In this document: piece by piece, positions 6,116 through 9,337 of the stretch
How the letters are laid out: every line of letters starts with the position of its first letter
How positions within the stretch are numbered: the first letter of the stretch is position 1
Assembly (NCBI GenBank): GCA_030017355.1
Contig: JASEIR010000090.1
Coordinates: forward strand, 1 to 9,337
Length of the DNA stretch: 9,337 nucleotides
Reading direction: 5' to 3'
Origin: Actinomycetota bacterium
Lineage (GTDB): Bacteria > Actinomycetota > Aquicultoria > Aquicultorales > Aquicultoraceae
Position numbers and translations under genes: made by a program
The notes under the pieces: generated by a model
The model's database searches: none
Told to the model about the DNA's origin: nothing
Seen by the model: the letters and a program-made list of their open reading frames with translations, nothing else

Positions 6116-6184
6116 AACGACCGCAGACCGCAGACCGCAGACGGTCTCCCGTCCCCGGTCTCCCGTCTGCGGTCTGCGGTCGTT
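6116..6184. repeat. 69-bp inverted repeat built from heptamers
   Basis: Perfect 20-bp arms lie at 6116-6135 and 6165-6184. The left arm plus seven bases consists of GACCGCA heptamers (three copies from 6119, plus GAC). The right arm carries the complementary GGTCTGC units. The 29-bp centre holds a 12-bp direct repeat, CGGTCTCCCGTC, at 6142-6153 and 6156-6167, and a small hairpin, GACGG-TCTC-CCGTC (6140-6153). It sits between the radical SAM gene and the UbiB gene. No T-run follows it on the minus strand, so it is not a standard terminator for the radical SAM operon. A/T-rich DNA follows on the plus strand (6185-6197), where no gene needs ending. Confidence 0.8.
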
Positions 6185-6233
6185 ATTTAATTTTTCACTT
6201 TGCATTTTGAATTATTTGTCCCTGGACCCTGAT

Positions 6234-7622
6234 TTATCGATTAACCCACTGCTCGTACCACTGATATTCTTTCTCCCACACCCCTTCGTAGACACGCTTT
6301 ACATTTTCAGCGTATTCTTTTAACTCCGGAATGAAATCATTTAATATCCTATCAGCACCAGGATGTGTTGGGTATGCGCCAAATCTTTTTGCCAACCCGG
6401 CCATTGCACCAGGATAATCTATCAGTGGACATGGCCGAATATGGGTTTTGCCGAAAGGCTGCGCTTTTCTAATTGCTTTAAAGAAATCCGAGTTAAGCGC
6501 TTCAACCAATGACGTCTCCTTTATATTATGCGTTGCGACATGGCAGAAAATACAGGGCTCAACATCGCCGCGGTTTGATATGTGGATAAATTGACGCCCG
6601 CCTGCAAGACATCCGCTGGTAAGAGCACCATCACCCCAAAAGTCAATAAGCAAAATAGGCTTTGTTGAGCGGATTTTAGACACCCTTCTTCGAATATAGT
6701 CCCTTTGCTCAGGCGTTGGCATAAGGGATAGATCAGGGTCTCGACCAACCGGCATATAGCTAAAGTACCACCCAAGAAATGCACCTTTTTCTATCATAAG
6801 ATCGATAAACTCATCAGATACCGCAACTTCGGTGTTCTTTCTGGTTGGAGTAACAGAAAACATAAATGGAGCACCGGATTCGCGAAGCAAATCAGCCGCT
6901 CGCATAACCTTATCAAAGACTCCATCGCCTCGTCTTTCATTTGTCTCTTTCTCAAGCCCTTCTATACTTAGAACAAGAACCGCATTTCCTAGGCTAGCAA
7001 GCTTATCAACAACCTTCTCATTTACCATTGTCGCGTTTGTAAATATTTGAAATATAGTTGTTGGGTTCTTCTCGATGATGTCAAACAACGGCTTGTACAG
7101 GAAGGGTTCTCCCCCAAGAATCGTATAAAAGCCCACACCGATTTCCTGACCTTCGTTGATTATCCGTTGCACAATCTCCGCCGGCAGGTCATCCTTTTCA
7201 CTATACTCACCAGCAAAACAACCATCACATCTTAAATTACAGCGCATAGTTGGGCTTATCAAAATGGTAAACGGTGGGGATATGCCGTACTTTTCTGTGT
7301 ACGCTAGACGTTTTTTGGAGTCAAAAAATGTCGAGCGCACGATAAAGTTGGCTAGGCCACGACGGTAATTGCTGCTTAAGTTTCTGGCAACCTTCTGAGC
7401 TAGAACAACTGATGGATGCCCAGTCCGAAAAGCCTCGCGGACAATGCGGACCGAGTTAGCATCGGTTGTAGATGGAGCAAACCGCTCTAGGATATACGTC
7501 AGCCTAATCAAGCTTTTATCAGAAGCAGAACTGATTAGCTTGATCGCAGCATTGAGGGTTTGCTCAAGCGTAAACCTTCGGATGTCGCTTCCAACGCTTC
7601 CAACACGAGTTTGCAGCCGCAT
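6234..7622 (-). CDS. radical SAM enzyme with SPASM/twitch-like C-terminal cluster
   Basis: This 462-residue cytosolic iron-sulfur enzyme has an N-terminal helical extension of about 115 residues and then the radical SAM core. Its motif CNLRCDGC (C128, C132, C135) binds the catalytic [4Fe-4S] cluster, and GGEP (170-173) contacts SAM. Four later Cys (C338 in SGCLAGG, C357 and C360 in EPCIFC, C398 in RPCPL) have the spacing of one auxiliary cluster, as in SPASM/twitch members of the MoaA/PqqE group. Such enzymes modify peptides, cofactors or small molecules by radical chemistry; the substrate is unknown. No precursor peptide gene is visible nearby. The ATG at 7622 follows a six-G run (7629-7634) at 6-base spacing. 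It lies 42 bp after the B12-type radical SAM gene on the same strand, so the two are probably co-transcribed. Confidence 0.9.
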   Translation of the reverse strand: MRLQTRVGSVGSDIRRFTLEQTLNAAIKLISSASDKSLIRLTYILERFAPSTTDANSVRIVREAFRTGHPSVVLAQKVARNLSSNYRRGLANFIVRSTFFDSKKRLAYTEKYGISPPFTILISPTMRCNLRCDGCFAGEYSEKDDLPAEIVQRIINEGQEIGVGFYTILGGEPFLYKPLFDIIEKNPTTIFQIFTNATMVNEKVVDKLASLGNAVLVLSIEGLEKETNERRGDGVFDKVMRAADLLRESGAPFMFSVTPTRKNTEVAVSDEFIDLMIEKGAFLGWYFSYMPVGRDPDLSLMPTPEQRDYIRRRVSKIRSTKPILLIDFWGDGALTSGCLAGGRQFIHISNRGDVEPCIFCHVATHNIKETSLVEALNSDFFKAIRKAQPFGKTHIRPCPLIDYPGAMAGLAKRFGAYPTHPGADRILNDFIPELKEYAENVKRVYEGVWEKEYQWYEQWVNR

Positions 7623-7664
7623 ATAAATCCCCCCGAACTATTTCTTACCCAAAAACGGTTAGAT

Positions 7665-9056
7665 TTACCGCTGGAGATGCCCCTTAATATAACTCTTCGG
7701 CCTCAGCATGTTATTAAACATCTGTATGCCGTGCTTAATGCTGCTGGGTGTGAAATTAGACGGCGATTTAAACACGTGTAAAATATTTGGCGTAACCGCT
7801 ATTCTCCTGTAAAGTTTGCAAAACTCAGCATAGAACTGCTCGAGTGGTAAACGCGTTGGCAACACTGCATGAAAGAAATCAAATAGCTCATAATTCTTGC
7901 TTGTTAGCTCTGCCCATTTTTCCTTAAAGAAATCGGTCCCAGGAAGAGGCGTAAGAACAGTTATCTGGCATGACTTAAGTTTAAGACGTCTTATATACTT
8001 GCGAAGTGATTGAAACTCGCTTTTAGTGTATGTTGGATCAACTATAAATGCTGCCTGAATCTCTAATCCGTTTTCCTGAAGAATCCTTACAGCTTCCTCG
8101 TTTGTTTCAACGTTGACTCTCTTATTCATTGCGGCAAGCCTCTCCTCGTTGAAACTCTCAAAGCCTATTAGGACCCATTTTAATCCAATGCTTCGCCAGC
8201 GTTTTATCATATCAGGATGCTTAGCTATTGTATCAGTACGAGCCTGGCAGCCAAAGCTCTTCTTTAGGCCGGCCTCCTTGATGAGCTCATAGATGCGCTC
8301 CACACGCGGTACGTTGCTCATAAAATTATCATCAGCAAAAAGAACGTCATCGGTTTTGGTTTGCTTAAGTTCCTCAAGAACCCTCTCGGGGCTCTTTTGG
8401 CGATAACGCCCTCGGTTAAACTTCCAAACTGAGCAGAAAGTGCAGCGGTGCGGGCAGCCTCGCGCAGTCTCTACCATGGTAACCGGCGACATATTGCGGA
8501 AGAAATACCTTTCAAAGTAAGGCTCTATCAAAGAGCGGTCCATAAACGGCAAAGTATCAAGGTCTTTGATTAGCGGGCGCTCACCTGTGGAAAAAGGCTC
8601 GCCATTCCTTAAAAGCATCAAGCCTGGTAGCGTTTCATACTCATCGCCAGATTCAACCCTGTCCATAAGCTCAGGCGTAACCTCTTCCCCTTCGCCAATA
8701 ACAACTGCATCGCATCGGTTCAAGAAATCAGATGGATTAAGAGTAGCGTGATGGCCGCCAACAAAAAGAAATGCGCCTGGTAAGGTTTCTCTAGCAATTT
8801 TGAGTGCCTCTTGGGCCGCATAAACAACCATTGTAAAGGGAACTGCAACTCCAATTGCATCTGGCTTTGTTTTACGAAGAAATCTCTCAAGGTCCAAATC
8901 AAATCTCATATCACATAAAACTACCTCATGCCGCCCATTTGCTTTTGCCTTAATTGCACCCGCAATTGCCTCTAGGCCAAGCGGCTCGGTGATTGCAATG
9001 TGATGAAACCCAATATATGATTGCGCACGAGCGGGTTGCACTAATACTATTTTCAT
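7665..9056 (-). CDS. B12-binding-domain radical SAM enzyme (BchE/HpnR-like)
   Basis: In this 463-residue protein the N-terminal half (1-160) is a cobalamin-binding-like Rossmann domain of the BchE type. It has MKIVLVQPA at the start, PLGLEAIAG, GGHHATLNP (100-108) and VVIGEGEE (118-125). The radical SAM core follows with RGCPHRCTFCSVWKF, whose C201, C205 and C208 bind the [4Fe-4S] cluster. Further core landmarks are LFADDNF (239-245), IGFES (297-301) and TPLPGTDFF (369-377). The closest architecture known to me is that of class B radical methylases and cyclases, such as hopanoid C-3 methylase HpnR and BchE. Methylation of an unactivated carbon, perhaps in a lipid, is a reasonable guess; the substrate is not shown. 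The start at 9056 has AAGGAAGGA (9071-9063) at 6-base spacing. It is the first gene of a likely two-gene operon. Confidence 0.9.
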   Translation of the reverse strand: MKIVLVQPARAQSYIGFHHIAITEPLGLEAIAGAIKAKANGRHEVVLCDMRFDLDLERFLRKTKPDAIGVAVPFTMVVYAAQEALKIARETLPGAFLFVGGHHATLNPSDFLNRCDAVVIGEGEEVTPELMDRVESGDEYETLPGLMLLRNGEPFSTGERPLIKDLDTLPFMDRSLIEPYFERYFFRNMSPVTMVETARGCPHRCTFCSVWKFNRGRYRQKSPERVLEELKQTKTDDVLFADDNFMSNVPRVERIYELIKEAGLKKSFGCQARTDTIAKHPDMIKRWRSIGLKWVLIGFESFNEERLAAMNKRVNVETNEEAVRILQENGLEIQAAFIVDPTYTKSEFQSLRKYIRRLKLKSCQITVLTPLPGTDFFKEKWAELTSKNYELFDFFHAVLPTRLPLEQFYAEFCKLYRRIAVTPNILHVFKSPSNFTPSSIKHGIQMFNNMLRPKSYIKGHLQR

Positions 9057-9227
9057 TACTCATCCTTCCTTTTAAGCTATGAATCATTCATCTTCTAGGA
9101 TTCTTTCCCTGCTGATATATCAACTAAACGCCACGACTCGTGCTGGCGACTTCTAGATTATTAAATTTAATTATCACACAATAACCTGGAACCAGCAACC
9201 CATTCTTTTCTTTTCGATTGTTAAAAC
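9057..9227 (-). promoter_or_regulatory. upstream region of the radical SAM operon
   Basis: This is non-coding. It contains the ribosome binding site and a nested dyad at 9129-9148: CGCCA and TGGCG flank CACGA-C-TCGTG (9132-9142). On the minus strand the dyad lies about 75-90 bp before the start codon, a usual place for a repressor or activator site. TTGATA and TATATC-like hexamers occur near 9112-9120, but I cannot pair them into a convincing promoter. Confidence 0.3.
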
Positions 9228-9313
9228 CAGGGTCCAGAGTAAAAACGACCGCAGTCAAATAAATTCAAAATTCAAAATTAAAAATTCAAAATTTCAATTA
9301 AAAATTCAAAATT
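9228..9313. repeat. modular intergenic repeat with TTCAAAATT tract
   Basis: CAGGGTCCAG (9228-9237) is followed by AACGACCGCAG (9244-9254) and then a low-complexity tract of ATTCAAAATT-type units (about 9261-9313). The same modules occur on the opposite strand at 6231 down to 6116: CAGGGTCCAG, an AATTCAAAAT tract, and AACGACCGCAG as the tip of the long inverted repeat. Two copies in 9 kb with reordered modules suggest a dispersed repeat family in this genome. Confidence 0.6.
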
Positions 9314-9337
9314 ATCACCCTCCCCTAGCCCCTCCCC
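9314..9337. other. pyrimidine-rich window end
   Basis: The last bases are CCCTCCCCTAGCCCCTCCCC. On the minus strand this is a purine-rich GGGGAGGGGCTAGGGGAGGG. It is probably part of the same intergenic repeat block. No gene is seen. Confidence 0.4.

Noticed and set aside
6116..6184. Intrinsic terminator of the radical SAM operon
   Set aside because: The stem is strong, but no T-run follows it on the minus strand (GTCGTTAACC).
6105..6323. Plus-strand ORF across the long inverted repeat
   Set aside because: Its translation comes from the heptamer repeat and the antisense of the radical SAM gene end. It has no recognisable domain.
9261..9313. CRISPR-like short repeats
   Set aside because: The units are low-complexity and only a few bases apart, with no unique spacers of constant length.

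Overview
The window looks like a chromosomal stretch from a free-living, probably uncultured bacterium of moderate G+C. Shine-Dalgarno sequences, TTG/GTG/ATG starts and TATAAT-type promoters indicate Bacteria. A leaderless gene, two radical SAM enzymes and repeat-rich intergenic DNA would fit anaerobic Actinobacteriota or Chloroflexota relatives, but the sequence does not settle the phylum. There are no rRNA or tRNA genes, no insertion sequences and no CRISPR array.

Layout. Positions 1-133 hold a G+C-rich palindromic repeat and a weak promoter. A 70-residue HMA-domain metal-binding protein follows (197-409). A small array of 16-17 bp repeats fills the gap to a convergent NAD(P)H-dependent FMN reductase-type flavoprotein (490-1089, minus). 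Divergent from the flavoprotein is a HAD phosphatase (1176-1853) whose ATG lies 7 bases after a perfect extended -10 box, so it is probably leaderless. Next comes an 804-residue P1B-type ATPase homologue (1966-4380). It ends 4 bp from the end of a convergent UbiB/ABC1-family kinase-like protein (4385-6031, minus). Upstream of that gene are a hairpin, an 8-codon leader ORF and a long inverted repeat built from heptamers. Two radical SAM genes on the minus strand (6234-7622 and 7665-9056) are 42 bp apart and form a likely operon. The last 280 bp are non-coding and carry an operator-like dyad and an A/T-rich repeat that shares modules with the 6116-6231 repeat.

Main result. The large ATPase homologue has the CcoI/FixI-like order: N-terminal four-Cys domain, HMA domain, eight membrane segments, A, P and N domains. 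Its catalytic machinery, however, is broken at several independent motifs. The phosphorylated Asp of DKTGT is Gly (GKTGV), TGDN is SSDD, GDGxNDxP is SDGISDYS, CPC in TM6 is CAC, and the copper-ligand residues expected in TM7 and TM8 are absent. The frame is nevertheless open over its full length and the cytosolic CxxC sites are intact. This suggests a retained pseudo-pump acting as a metal sensor, sink or scaffold rather than a transporter. The stand-alone HMA protein about 1.5 kb upstream is a possible metal-exchange partner.

The two radical SAM genes probably work together on one unidentified substrate: a B12-binding, BchE/HpnR-like enzyme and a SPASM/twitch-type enzyme. UbiB-like proteins are linked to isoprenoid quinone and lipid homeostasis, but a direct link to the radical SAM pair is only inference.
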